Shown piece by piece: positions 27,397 through 36,296 of a stretch of 58,923 nucleotides of DNA (the first letter of the stretch is position 1; the number at the start of each line of letters is the position of its first letter). The stretch comes from Desulfobulbaceae bacterium BRH_c16a (GTDB lineage: Bacteria; Desulfobacterota; Desulfobulbia; Desulfobulbales; Desulfocapsaceae): positions 1 to 58,923 of the forward strand of contig LADS01000005.1 in assembly GCA_000961725.1 (NCBI GenBank), written 5' to 3'. A program made the position numbers and the translations under genes. The notes under the pieces are model-generated. The model was not told the origin of the DNA. It did not search any database and was given only the letters and a program-made list of their open reading frames with translations.

Positions 27397-28755
27397 ATGT
27401 CATCGAACATAAACACTCCAATCATTGCTCTTATCGGCCGTCCCAACGTCGGTAAATCGACCCTGTTCAACAGGATCACCCGGTCACGGAACGCCCTGGT
27501 CGATCCGACTCCCGGAGTTACCAGAGACCGGCATTACGAACGGGTGGTCTGGGACAACAAAGGCTTCATTCTCGTTGACACCGGCGGAATCGACGACAAC
27601 CCTGAAGACGCCCTTGTTCACCATATCAGGGAACAGGCGATGTTTGCCATCGAGGAAGCGGATATCGTTTTATTTCTCATGGATGCCAAAGAGGGCGTTA
27701 CGCCGGCCGACTGGGAGGTGATAGACATCCTCCGGCGGGCGAAAAAGCCGGTATACCATGTGGTCAACAAAATCGACAGCGCCTCAAAGGAAGTGGAACT
27801 TCTGACGCCCTTCTACGAACTGGGCGCCGAGCAGTTGTGGCCGCTCTCGGCTGAACACAGCTACGGCTTTCCCTCCCTCATGGAGAACTTGTGCGGGGCG
27901 ATTGCAAGTGACGATACCGAGGGTCCGGACCTGCCGGAGGGCACGGTAAAGGTGGCTTTTTTCGGTCGACCGAATGTCGGCAAGTCATCGCTTATCAATA
28001 CCATTCTCGGCGAGGAACGGATGGTCGTTTCCGAGATCTCGGGGACGACCCGGGATTCCGTCGACACCCTTGTCACCCATGGCAATTACAGCTACTGTTT
28101 TATCGACACGGCCGGCATCCGCCGCAAAGGCAAGACCACCGAAAAGCTGGAGAAATTCAGTATCCTCAAATCCCTTGCGGCGATGGGCAGGTGCGATGTT
28201 GCGGCGGTGCTGATCGATGCCGAGGAAGGAATCACCGAACAGGATACCAAAGTTATCGGCTATGTCCTGGAGGAAGGCCGGGGGCTTATCGTTCTGGTAA
28301 ACAAATGGGACCTGCTCGGCGGCGACAAGAAGAAGCAGGAGCAGGTCATGGCCGAAGTCGGCAGGGCTCTGCCGTTTGTTGGCTATGCTCCGGTACTCAC
28401 TGTATCCGCCCTGACCGGCTATGGAATCAAGCGATTTTTCCCGGTTATAGGTTCGGTCTTCAGGCAGTTCACCGCAAGTTTTCCCACTTCCGCCCTGAAC
28501 AATCTTCTCCGCGACGCAGTCGATGCGCATTCCCCGCCCATCTATAAGAACAAGCGGCTGAAATTCTACTATACCGCGCAGGTAGGCACTCGTCCGCCGA
28601 AGTTTGTCGTGATGACCAACAGCGAGAAGGGGGTGCACTTCTCCTACGAACGGTATCTGGTCAACCGCTTTCGCGAGGGATTAGGTCTTGACAAGGTGCC
28701 CATCAAGCTGATCTTCAAGGACAAATCGGAGCAGCGCAAGAAAAATCAAGGGTAA
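27397..28755 (+). CDS. der: Ribosome-assembly GTPase Der (EngA)
   Basis: A 452-residue double GTPase for 50S ribosome assembly. Two G1 motifs are present (GRPNVGKSTLF near residue 15 and GRPNVGKSSLIN near 195), each followed by DTAG and NKxD motifs, and a C-terminal KH-like domain (about 370-450) ending in a basic tail. The start at 27397 matches the family; AGGT lies upstream and the ORF extends to 27367. It is convergent with the aminotransferase gene; the short gap holds two TAGTGTCC direct repeats. Confidence 0.96.
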   Translation: MSSNINTPIIALIGRPNVGKSTLFNRITRSRNALVDPTPGVTRDRHYERVVWDNKGFILVDTGGIDDNPEDALVHHIREQAMFAIEEADIVLFLMDAKEGVTPADWEVIDILRRAKKPVYHVVNKIDSASKEVELLTPFYELGAEQLWPLSAEHSYGFPSLMENLCGAIASDDTEGPDLPEGTVKVAFFGRPNVGKSSLINTILGEERMVVSEISGTTRDSVDTLVTHGNYSYCFIDTAGIRRKGKTTEKLEKFSILKSLAAMGRCDVAAVLIDAEEGITEQDTKVIGYVLEEGRGLIVLVNKWDLLGGDKKKQEQVMAEVGRALPFVGYAPVLTVSALTGYGIKRFFPVIGSVFRQFTASFPTSALNNLLRDAVDAHSPPIYKNKRLKFYYTAQVGTRPPKFVVMTNSEKGVHFSYERYLVNRFREGLGLDKVPIKLIFKDKSEQRKKNQG

Positions 28756-28807
28756 AGGAGCGATCCGATCCTCCCCCCTTGATAGTGTCCACTAGATAGT
28801 GTCCCGG

Positions 28808-29995
28808 TTATAAAGCGCGAGCTTTGGCCACCGCCCGCTTAAAGCCGTCGGCCGACCTGGCGATAACATCGTCGGGGATGCAGAAGGCGATGCGAATGTG
28901 GCCTGGAGAACCGAAGCCGAGACCGGGGACGGCAAGTATTTTCTCCTCGAGCAGCAGCGAAACAAACCGGACATCATCGGCAATGGGCGTCTGCGGAAAA
29001 ACATAGAACGCGCCTTTGGGCGGGGTAAAGGTAAACCCTGCGTCGCCCAGGATATTGCAGATCAGGTCCTTGCGTCTGGCGTAAATCGAGGTGTCGACAC
29101 TTGCATCCTGGAGTTCGGCCACCACCCGCTGCATGAGTGCCGGGGCGTTGACAAATCCGAGGATCCTGTTGGCAAGGGTCAGGGCATCGAGGAGGTTGGC
29201 TTTATCGTCGATACCCGGATGAACTGCCAGGTAGCCGATACGTTCGCCCGGCAGGGAAAGGTCTTTGGAGTAGGAACTGACCACTATGCTGTTGGAGTAC
29301 GCGGCAAAGATGCTGGGTACCTCGTGATTGTCGAAGACAATCTTACGATACGGCTCATCCGAGATCAGATAAATAGCGGAATCCAGCCGGTCCGAGGCTT
29401 CGGTCAGAAGTTCGCCCAGCGCCCACAGCGAATCTTCCGAATAGATCTGACCGCAGGGATTGTTCGGCGAATTGATGATGATCGCCTTGGTCTTCTCCGA
29501 AATGGCCGCCTCTATCGCTTTGATATCCAGGTTGAACTGCCCGTCGGTGGCGACAACTTTGCTCAAGCCCCCGTGGTTGTCGATGTAAAAGCCGTATTCG
29601 ACGAAGTAGGGGGCAAGGATGATCACCTCGTCTCCGGGGTTGAGCAGTGCCTTCATGACGATATTCAAACCACCTGCCGCACCGCAGGTCATGAGCATAT
29701 CGCCATGGCCGATGGTCATCTTCTGCTCGGCCGACATCCGCGCGGCAATCGCCTCCCTTACCCAGGGGTATCCGCCGTTGGGCATATAGGCGTGCACGCC
29801 GGGGCTGGTGTCGCGGATAATTTCCCGGATGACTTCGTTGTATTGTGCAGGGGGAGGGGCGTCGGGATTGCCAAGGCTGAAATCGAAAACGTTCTCGGCG
29901 CCGTGGGCTGCTTTCATCCTGGCGCCTTCCTCGAACATTTTCCGTATCCAGGAAGATTTTGTTGCGAAAAGCTTCATCTTTTCAGAAACAGCCAT
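28808..29995 (-). CDS. Class I pyridoxal-phosphate aminotransferase (aspartate-type)
   Basis: A 395-residue fold-type I aminotransferase. It has NSPNNPCG (175-182), ISDEPYRK (211-218), PLP lysine K244 in SSYSKDLSLPGERIG, and a C-terminal HIRIAFC block with the carboxylate-binding Arg. Substrate specificity cannot be read; aspartate or related amino acids are the default for this subgroup. AAGGAG is placed well before the ATG. It is the last gene of a minus-strand set following ftsY and the J-domain gene, with moderate gaps. Confidence 0.9.
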   Translation of the reverse strand: MAVSEKMKLFATKSSWIRKMFEEGARMKAAHGAENVFDFSLGNPDAPPPAQYNEVIREIIRDTSPGVHAYMPNGGYPWVREAIAARMSAEQKMTIGHGDMLMTCGAAGGLNIVMKALLNPGDEVIILAPYFVEYGFYIDNHGGLSKVVATDGQFNLDIKAIEAAISEKTKAIIINSPNNPCGQIYSEDSLWALGELLTEASDRLDSAIYLISDEPYRKIVFDNHEVPSIFAAYSNSIVVSSYSKDLSLPGERIGYLAVHPGIDDKANLLDALTLANRILGFVNAPALMQRVVAELQDASVDTSIYARRKDLICNILGDAGFTFTPPKGAFYVFPQTPIADDVRFVSLLLEEKILAVPGLGFGSPGHIRIAFCIPDDVIARSADGFKRAVAKARAL

Positions 29996-30037
29996 GTTTT
30001 TCTCCTTGTCGTAGCAGGATCGTGTTACCGACCGGTA

Positions 30038-30880
30038 TTATTGCATTGCTGCAGATTGTTTTTTAAAATAGTCGTATGCGGCATTGATTTCCTTCATCTT
30101 CTCCTCCGCCACAGCTTTAAATTCATCGCCCAGGTGGCGCACTTTATCGGGATGGTACTGCATGCTCAGTTTGCGATAGGATTTTTTTATCTCTTCCATG
30201 CCGGCGCCTTTCTCGAGTCCGAGAGTGGCATAATGCTGGCCGGCAAGGTCGTATGCGGCAGCAGCTCCCTGCTGGCTGCGATAGCGGTATTTGGCCTCGA
30301 CCGTTCGTTGGTCGTAATCGGCAATATCGAGAAACAGGGCGATATAGCGAGCGATTCGCAACTCGTTTTCAGATACGAGTACTTTGGTGTACAGGATCTG
30401 GTAAACCAGCTCGAGGAGGATCAGCCGAGGTTCATAGGCAAAAGTGGACTTAAACTCGACCAGCAGGGCATCGAGGGACTGGGTGGAGTTGATTGCTTCT
30501 TTGATCAGTTCTTTCACCCAGTGCATCTGGGTTTGATTGTAGCGCAGATTATATTGGAAGAAACGGTGAATAGTCTGAATTTCGTCGCGGGTTATCCGGC
30601 CGTCGATTTTTGCGGTATGGATCAGAATCTGGACGAGGAGCCAGACGAACCTGTTGTGACTCTCCGATTGCGACTGCTCGTATGTTGCAACTTTTCTCTG
30701 TACCCAGTACGAAAAGCCCCAGAAAACGGCAATAAAAAGCAGCACCCCGGCAAGTCCGGTATAGACGAGTGTCCCAAGAAAATTGATAAGGGCGGGGGCT
30801 CCTCCGGATACAAAAACAATGAGGAGCACTATGAGCAGACAGCCCCCGCAGCCGGGCTGTCCATGGCGCTGGTATTGCAT
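30038..30880 (-). CDS. Membrane-anchored DnaJ-domain protein (DjlA/TerB-like)
   Basis: A 280-residue protein with two hydrophobic N-terminal segments (about 12-32 and 35-58), a central helical TerB-like region (about 75-200), and a C-terminal J domain with the HPD tripeptide at 243-245. The layout matches DjlA-type co-chaperones that stimulate DnaK at the membrane. It lies 37 bases after the ftsY stop on the same strand. Weak ribosome-binding signal. A long antisense ORF over this gene and the aminotransferase is not credited. Confidence 0.83.
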   Translation of the reverse strand: MQYQRHGQPGCGGCLLIVLLIVFVSGGAPALINFLGTLVYTGLAGVLLFIAVFWGFSYWVQRKVATYEQSQSESHNRFVWLLVQILIHTAKIDGRITRDEIQTIHRFFQYNLRYNQTQMHWVKELIKEAINSTQSLDALLVEFKSTFAYEPRLILLELVYQILYTKVLVSENELRIARYIALFLDIADYDQRTVEAKYRYRSQQGAAAAYDLAGQHYATLGLEKGAGMEEIKKSYRKLSMQYHPDKVRHLGDEFKAVAEEKMKEINAAYDYFKKQSAAMQ

Positions 30881-30917
30881 GACGTAACCACCAGGTTGAT
30901 TGGTTAATTAGTTTCGA

Positions 30918-32180
30918 TCAGTTATTACGGCCCTGGAAAAGCGCCTCGACAAATTCTTCGGCATTAAAATCCCGCAGGTCGTCAATTTGTTCGCCTATGC
31001 CGATAAAGCGGATGGGAATGTCCATGCCTCTGCAGATATTCGCCACGATGCCGCCCTTGGAGGTGCCGTCGAGTTTTGTCAGGGTGATACCGGTTACGCC
31101 AACCGCTTCATTAAAAAGCTTGGCCTGGGAAATGCCGTTCTGCCCTGTCGTGGCATCGATGACAAGCATTACTTCATGGGGAGCACCGTCAAGTTTTTTG
31201 CCCATTACCCGCTTGATCTTTTTCAATTCCTCGATGAGGTTGAGGTTGGTATGCAGGCGGCCGGCGGTATCCACCAGAACTACATCGATTTTTTTGGCAA
31301 GGGCGATGCCGAGGGCGTCGAAGACCACCGAGGATGGATCTGCCCCTTCCTTATGGGCAACCACCTCAATTTTGTTTCTTTCTCCCCATATTTTGAGTTG
31401 AGAAACGGCCGCCGCCCGGAAAGTGTCGGCGGCAACCAGCATGACCGAATTTCCCGCCCGCTGGAATTTATGAGCAATCTTGCCGATGGTGGTAGTTTTG
31501 CCGACGCCGTTTACGCCGATCACCATGATGACGAATGGTCCGGTGTCGGGCATGACCAGGGTGGCATCGGATTCGTTGCCGGTAATGAAGTCTTTAATTT
31601 TATTCTTCAGAGCTTTTTTCAGGGAACTGGGGTCGGAAAGTTCCTTGTGCTTGACCTGGCGTCTGGCATATTCGATGAGCTCCATGGCCGTTTCAACGCC
31701 AAGGTCGGCGGTAATGAGAATTTCCTCGAGGTCGTCGAGCATTTCGGCATCGATCACCTTTTTCCCGAGAAAGAGCGTATCGAGCTGGTAGGTAAACGAC
31801 TCCCTGGTCTTGCTGAGTCGTTCGGTAAGACGGGCAAAAAGCGATTTTTTCTTCTCTTTCGTCTCTCCGTTTTCAGGCTTTTTCAGAATCTTCTGTGCCG
31901 CCGATTCGTTCAGAGTCGCATCTAGGACGATTTCTTCCGCAGTCACCTGCCGGATATCTTCGGTGACTTGCGTTGCAGAATCGGCAACGGGCTCCAGCAC
32001 CTCACCGGGAAGATCTTCATCGTCGGCAGGAGAAGTCTGCTCTGTCTCCGCCTGTACATCTTTTTCCAGTTGCTCCTGTTCGGGAAAAGGGGTATCTGTG
32101 CGCAGTTCATCGATGACTGCATCTTTTTCGGGAGCAGTATCATCTTGTTTTTTGAATTTTTTCTTGAACCATCCTAGCAT
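30918..32180 (-). CDS. ftsY: Signal recognition particle receptor FtsY
   Basis: A 420-residue SRP receptor. It has a basic start MLGWFKKKFKKQ, a long acidic A domain (about 13-108), an N domain (about 110-200), and a G domain with P-loop GVNGVGKT (222-229), VDTAGRLH and TKLDGTSKGG. It targets the SRP-ribosome complex to the inner membrane. The start at 32180 follows AGGAA by 7 bases; the ORF is open to 32327 but the extra residues do not look like FtsY. Confidence 0.96.
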   Translation of the reverse strand: MLGWFKKKFKKQDDTAPEKDAVIDELRTDTPFPEQEQLEKDVQAETEQTSPADDEDLPGEVLEPVADSATQVTEDIRQVTAEEIVLDATLNESAAQKILKKPENGETKEKKKSLFARLTERLSKTRESFTYQLDTLFLGKKVIDAEMLDDLEEILITADLGVETAMELIEYARRQVKHKELSDPSSLKKALKNKIKDFITGNESDATLVMPDTGPFVIMVIGVNGVGKTTTIGKIAHKFQRAGNSVMLVAADTFRAAAVSQLKIWGERNKIEVVAHKEGADPSSVVFDALGIALAKKIDVVLVDTAGRLHTNLNLIEELKKIKRVMGKKLDGAPHEVMLVIDATTGQNGISQAKLFNEAVGVTGITLTKLDGTSKGGIVANICRGMDIPIRFIGIGEQIDDLRDFNAEEFVEALFQGRNN

Positions 32181-32416
32181 TGTCTGTTCCTGGAATGTGT
32201 GAGAGCCTGTAGCGATTAATATATAATGATTAGCAGAACCTTGTATCTTACGTAGAGATGCCGAAGAAAGCAACAAAAAGGTCATCTCTGAGACGTAGGG
32301 GTGTAGAACTGAAGTGTTTCCAGGCAAGGCAATTGATTCATGAAATTGTTTGCAATTACGGCCAACGGCATTACTGTAGGGGATGTTGTTATTTCGGACA
32401 TTTTCGGTGATCGGTG

Positions 32417-32561
32417 AGGAGGTTGTCCGAGAATAGCAGTTTTCTCTCAGATCGAGGCAAACTCAAAAAAATTGCCGGAGGCATATATTTAATATTCCGA
32501 GGATAATTTTTTCGAGTTTAACGAAGATATGGGGGAAAAGGGCATTCTCGGACAACCTCCT
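32417..32561. repeat. MITE-like element with 21-bp terminal inverted repeats, copy 2
   Basis: Left end AGGAGGTTGTCCGAGAATAG (from 32417) and right end 32541-32561 are inverted repeats with 19 of 21 matching bases. The core again has ATCGAGGC, CATATA, ATATTCCGAGGAT and AACGAAGA, in the same order and spacing as the copy at 26073. The terminal sequences of the two copies differ while the core is kept. It is in the ftsY-mrp intergenic region, ending 56 bases before the mrp ATG. Confidence 0.72.
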
Positions 32562-32617
32562 GGCGGCCGGTCTGTTCGGATATAATTTTTTTCGTTTAGG
32601 TTAAGGAGGAGTTGAAA

Positions 32618-33562
32618 ATGGCTGGATCTTGTGGAGGATCCTGTGGGACAAAAGAGTCGCAGCAGGCAGCTGCGGCGCAAAAGGAACTTGCGATAAGCAG
32701 ATCCCTCGGGAAAATTAAAAACAAAATTCTGGTGATGAGCGGCAAGGGAGGCGTCGGCAAATCGACTGTTTCCGTAAATCTCGCACTGGGACTTGCCAAA
32801 AAAGGCTATCAGGTAGGTCTCATGGATGTTGACATTCATGGTCCCGATGTGGTCCGGATGCTCAACATGACCGGATCGCTTGAGCCGCCGTCGAGCCCGG
32901 ATGGCCTTGTACCGCCGCTTAAATACAACGACAACCTGAAAGTTGTTTCTCTTGAATATATGATGCGTGACAGGGATGAAGCGATTATCTGGCGCGGTCC
33001 TTTGAAGATTCAGGCGATCAGGCAGTTCGTTTCCGACATGGACTGGGGTGAACTGGATTATCTTGTCATCGACGCCCCGCCGGGTACCGGCGATGAGCCG
33101 TTGTCCGTTGCTCAGACAATACCCCATGTCAAGGCGATCGTCGTGACGACTCCGCAAAAGGTTGCTCTCGCCGATGTGCGGAAATCGATTAATTTCTGCA
33201 AGACTGTTAAAGTGGAAATCGCCGGTGTCGTCGAGAACATGTCGGGGCTGATCTGTCCGCATTGCAAAGAGACAATCAATATTTTCAAGACCGGCGGCGG
33301 CGAAGCCCTGGCTCGCGAGCTTGACCTGCCGTTTCTTGGCAAAATCCCGATGGACCCGATGGTGGTTCTGGCCGGCGACGATGGGACGCCCTATCTCTCT
33401 TCCGATGCCGACAGCCCGGCCATCCAGGCTTTTGACAAGGTAGTGCAGGCGATTGAGAACAGGCTGCCGGCAGTCGCAAAGGCTCCGGTCACCTTGAAAA
33501 TGACGGCAAGCGAAGGGGCTTGCGCCTGCGGCGGAAGCTGTCCGTCACAAGCCCGGAAATAG
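32618..33562 (+). CDS. Mrp/NBP35-type iron-sulfur cluster carrier ATPase
   Basis: A 314-residue P-loop protein. The N-terminus has CGGSCG (residues 5-10). The deviant Walker A SGKGGVGKST is at 41-50, DAPPGTGD at 152-159, the cluster-binding CPHC at 213-216, and the C-terminal tail CACGGSC is Cys-rich. It assembles and transfers Fe-S clusters in the cytosol. AAGGAGGA lies 7 bases before the ATG at 32618. A strong terminator follows, so it is probably monocistronic. The Cys-rich tails at both ends resemble variants common in strict anaerobes. Confidence 0.92.
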   Translation: MAGSCGGSCGTKESQQAAAAQKELAISRSLGKIKNKILVMSGKGGVGKSTVSVNLALGLAKKGYQVGLMDVDIHGPDVVRMLNMTGSLEPPSSPDGLVPPLKYNDNLKVVSLEYMMRDRDEAIIWRGPLKIQAIRQFVSDMDWGELDYLVIDAPPGTGDEPLSVAQTIPHVKAIVVTTPQKVALADVRKSINFCKTVKVEIAGVVENMSGLICPHCKETINIFKTGGGEALARELDLPFLGKIPMDPMVVLAGDDGTPYLSSDADSPAIQAFDKVVQAIENRLPAVAKAPVTLKMTASEGACACGGSCPSQARK

Positions 33563-33593
33563 TTTTGGTCGTTCAACAGAGACGGCAATTCAG

Positions 33594-33628
33594 AAAAAGG
33601 CTGACGATCGAAAGCCGTCAGCCTTTTT
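33594..33628 (+). terminator. Intrinsic terminator after mrp
   Basis: AAAAAGGCTGACG (33594-33606) and CGTCAGCCTTTTT (33616-33628) form a perfect 13-bp stem, with a 9-base loop and a T-run. A textbook Rho-independent terminator 32 bases after the mrp stop. The matching A-run makes it potentially bidirectional. Confidence 0.92.
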
Positions 33629-33659
33629 GTTAAAATAATCGATTTTCCATCACGAAACT

Positions 33660-34286
33660 ATGCTCATTAAACAGATTATTGTTGGTTCCATGGCGGTCTG
33701 CTGTTACATAGTGGCCTGTGAAAAGACCAAGAAGGCGGCGGTCGTCGATCCCGGTGGAGATGAGGCGAAGATTCTTGCCGAACTCAAGAAAATGGGTCTG
33801 GATCTGGAATATATCATCGCCACCCACGGCCACCCCGATCACGTCTGCGGCAATCGAAAGCTTCAGGAACAAACCGGGGCAAAAATAATCATGCATGCCG
33901 CCGACGAATTGTTCTTCAACAAGCCGGAAGTGAAGAACTACTTTTCCATGCTGGGCCTTGCGCCGTCGCCGCCTGCCGATCTCCAGGTCGCGGACGGGGA
34001 CGAAATAGCAATCGGTGAAGTTACCCTCAAAGTCATCCACACTCCGGGGCATACTCCGGGCGGCATGTGTCTGTATAATGCCCCGGATCTATTCACCGGC
34101 GATACTCTTTTTGTCGGTGGTCTCGGCAGAACCGATTTCCCCGGCGGATCACATGAGGAATTGCTGAGATCGATTCGTACCAGGTTGCTCGTTTTGCCGC
34201 CGGAGACGGTGGTCTGGCCGGGCCACGGTTATGGCGGCAGCCGTTCGACCATCGGCGAAGAGATGCGGACAAATCCCTTTTTATAA
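33660..34286 (+). CDS. MBL-fold metallo-hydrolase (glyoxalase II-like)
   Basis: A 208-residue metallo-beta-lactamase fold protein. The zinc motif THGHPDH occupies 55-61. Further ligands are in HTPGHTPGG, LFTGDTLF and the terminal WPGHGYGG. Short glyoxalase II-like members of this size hydrolyse thioesters, but many have unknown substrates. No signal peptide: the Cys-containing start MLIKQIIVGSMAVCCYIV is only mildly hydrophobic and part of the first strands. It lies between the mrp terminator and selB; no Shine-Dalgarno is evident. Confidence 0.85.
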   Translation: MLIKQIIVGSMAVCCYIVACEKTKKAAVVDPGGDEAKILAELKKMGLDLEYIIATHGHPDHVCGNRKLQEQTGAKIIMHAADELFFNKPEVKNYFSMLGLAPSPPADLQVADGDEIAIGEVTLKVIHTPGHTPGGMCLYNAPDLFTGDTLFVGGLGRTDFPGGSHEELLRSIRTRLLVLPPETVVWPGHGYGGSRSTIGEEMRTNPFL

Positions 34287-34357
34287 ACAAGAATACCCCC
34301 TGTTTCGGCTGAAATGACCGGGACTCCTCCTTTTCCTCTTATCCGATTGCTGAACGT

Positions 34358-36289
34358 ATGCGCGAAATTGTTCTTGGTACTGCAGGTCATGTCGATCATG
34401 GTAAAACAAGCTTCATCCGGGCTCTAACCGGCTTTGAAACCGATCGCCTCAAAGAGGAAATCACTCGCGGCATCACCATTGAACTCGGGTTTGCCTACCT
34501 GGACCTTCCCTGCGGCCATCGGCTCGGCATTGTCGATGTGCCGGGTCATGAGAAATTTGTCAAAACGATGGTTTCGGGTGTTTCCGGCATTGATATCCTC
34601 GCCTTTATTGTTGCCGCCGATGAGGGGATTATGCCCCAGACCATCGAGCATTTCGAGATTTGCCGACTGATGGGGGTGAAGCAGGGCGTCGTGATCATCA
34701 CCAAGAAGGATCTGGTCGAACCGGAGTGGCTTGAAATGGTGACCGAAGAGGTTGAACAGTTTTGCGCCGGCAGTTTTCTCGAGGGTGCCCCGATAATTCA
34801 TGTCTCCTCGACCACCGGTGAAGGGGTCGATGCGGTGCGCGACACTCTTGACGAAATCGTGCGTAAACATGACTTTCATGAGGTGTTCGGCCCTTTCCGG
34901 CTGTCGGTCGACCGGGTCTTTGCCATGAAAGGTTTCGGCGCGGTGGTAACCGGCACTTCAATTTCCGGGCGAACCATGGTGGGCGAGGATCTGCGCATTT
35001 TCCCGACCGAACAGGTTGCCAAAATCCGGGGAATCCAAGTACATTCCCAGGCGGTCGGCGAGGTTGAGGCCGGACACAGAACGGCTATCAATCTTCAGGG
35101 TGTCGACACCGCCGATATTGAAAGAGGCATGGTGCTCGCGCCTCCCGGATCGCTTCAGGCCAACTACATGCTCGACTGCCAGTTTATCTATCTGGCCTCG
35201 AACAGCAAACCCCTGAAACACAGGACCAGGGTGCGGATTCATCTCGGAACCGCTGAAATTATCGGTAGGGTCTCGCTTCTTGACCGGGATGAACTGGAGC
35301 CGGGCCAAGAAACGGTGATGCAGTTGCTGCTTGAAAGTACCGCCTCGGTCTGGCCCGGTGACCGCTATGTTATTCGCAGTTACTCACCCGTTGCCACCAT
35401 CGGCGGCGGAATGGTGCTGGGCAATGTCTCGCGGCGTAAACGCAAACGCCTGCAGGAAAAAGACCGTGAATACAACCGCCGGATCCTGCCTGTCTTAAAA
35501 GATGGGACAATCGAGGAAAAAGCCCTTTTTATCCTCCGGGAGAGCGGCGAACTGGGCCTCACCGCCGATGATCTGGCGATTCGTCTCGGCCTCTTCGGCA
35601 AGCATTTGAAGAAGGCGTTGAACGATCCGATTTCCACCAAGAAGATGGTTGTCGTCGACTCGGCATCGCAACGCTATGTCTCGGTTGAGATCGCAGAGAA
35701 GATGAAAGAGATGCTGATTGCCCACCTCGTCGCATATCACAAAAACAACCCCCTGCAGTCGGGAATCGCCAAGGAGGAATTGCGCACCGGCCTTGGCAGG
35801 AAAGTGGATCCGAAGGTCTTCCAGTACTGTTTGAACGAGCTTGTCAGGAAGTCGGTTGTCGTCCAGGAAGAGTCATTGGTGCGCATGGCCGACCATCAGG
35901 TTGCCCTGAAGGCCGATGAAGAACAGCTGCGTAAGGATCTCGATCAGTGGTACCGCTCACGAGGTCTTTCCACCCCTACCATCAAAGAGACCATGGAGCA
36001 GTTTGGCGAGTATCCGCCGCAACTGGTCAAGGAGGTTCTCGATCTTCAGTTGCGGGATGGGAAGCTGTATAAGATCAGCGAGTCACTCTACTATACCAGG
36101 GAAGTGATCGAGCCGCTCATCGCCTCCGTCCTGCAATACATGGAAAAAAACGGCGAGATCGATGCTCCGGCCTTCAAGGACTTGACCGGGTTGACCCGGA
36201 AATTTTCCATCCCCATCCTTGAATATCTCGACCGGGTGAAAATCACCATGCGGATCGGCGACAAACGAATTCTTCGCAAAAAAAGCTGA
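34358..36289 (+). CDS. selB: Selenocysteine-specific translation elongation factor
   Basis: A 643-residue SelB. The EF-Tu-like GTPase has GHVDHGKTSF (10-19), RGITIELGF, DVPGHEKFV and an ITKKDL motif. Beta-barrel domains II-III follow, then four winged-helix segments (about 390-640) that bind the SECIS RNA element. It delivers Sec-tRNA to recoded UGA codons, so the organism should make selenoproteins, as many sulfate reducers do. No selA, selC or selD is seen in this window. It is convergent with tilS, only 7 bases apart. Confidence 0.95.
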   Translation: MREIVLGTAGHVDHGKTSFIRALTGFETDRLKEEITRGITIELGFAYLDLPCGHRLGIVDVPGHEKFVKTMVSGVSGIDILAFIVAADEGIMPQTIEHFEICRLMGVKQGVVIITKKDLVEPEWLEMVTEEVEQFCAGSFLEGAPIIHVSSTTGEGVDAVRDTLDEIVRKHDFHEVFGPFRLSVDRVFAMKGFGAVVTGTSISGRTMVGEDLRIFPTEQVAKIRGIQVHSQAVGEVEAGHRTAINLQGVDTADIERGMVLAPPGSLQANYMLDCQFIYLASNSKPLKHRTRVRIHLGTAEIIGRVSLLDRDELEPGQETVMQLLLESTASVWPGDRYVIRSYSPVATIGGGMVLGNVSRRKRKRLQEKDREYNRRILPVLKDGTIEEKALFILRESGELGLTADDLAIRLGLFGKHLKKALNDPISTKKMVVVDSASQRYVSVEIAEKMKEMLIAHLVAYHKNNPLQSGIAKEELRTGLGRKVDPKVFQYCLNELVRKSVVVQEESLVRMADHQVALKADEEQLRKDLDQWYRSRGLSTPTIKETMEQFGEYPPQLVKEVLDLQLRDGKLYKISESLYYTREVIEPLIASVLQYMEKNGEIDAPAFKDLTGLTRKFSIPILEYLDRVKITMRIGDKRILRKKS

Positions 36290-36296
36290 GAGGCGC

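Noticed and set aside
28780..28800. TAGTGTCC direct repeats between der and the aminotransferase
   Set aside because: Two 8-base repeats 6 bases apart are too short to separate from chance.
28898..30907. A 669-codon plus-strand ORF
   Set aside because: It lies opposite the aminotransferase and the J-domain gene, both with clear motifs, and its translation shows no domain; it is a codon-bias shadow.
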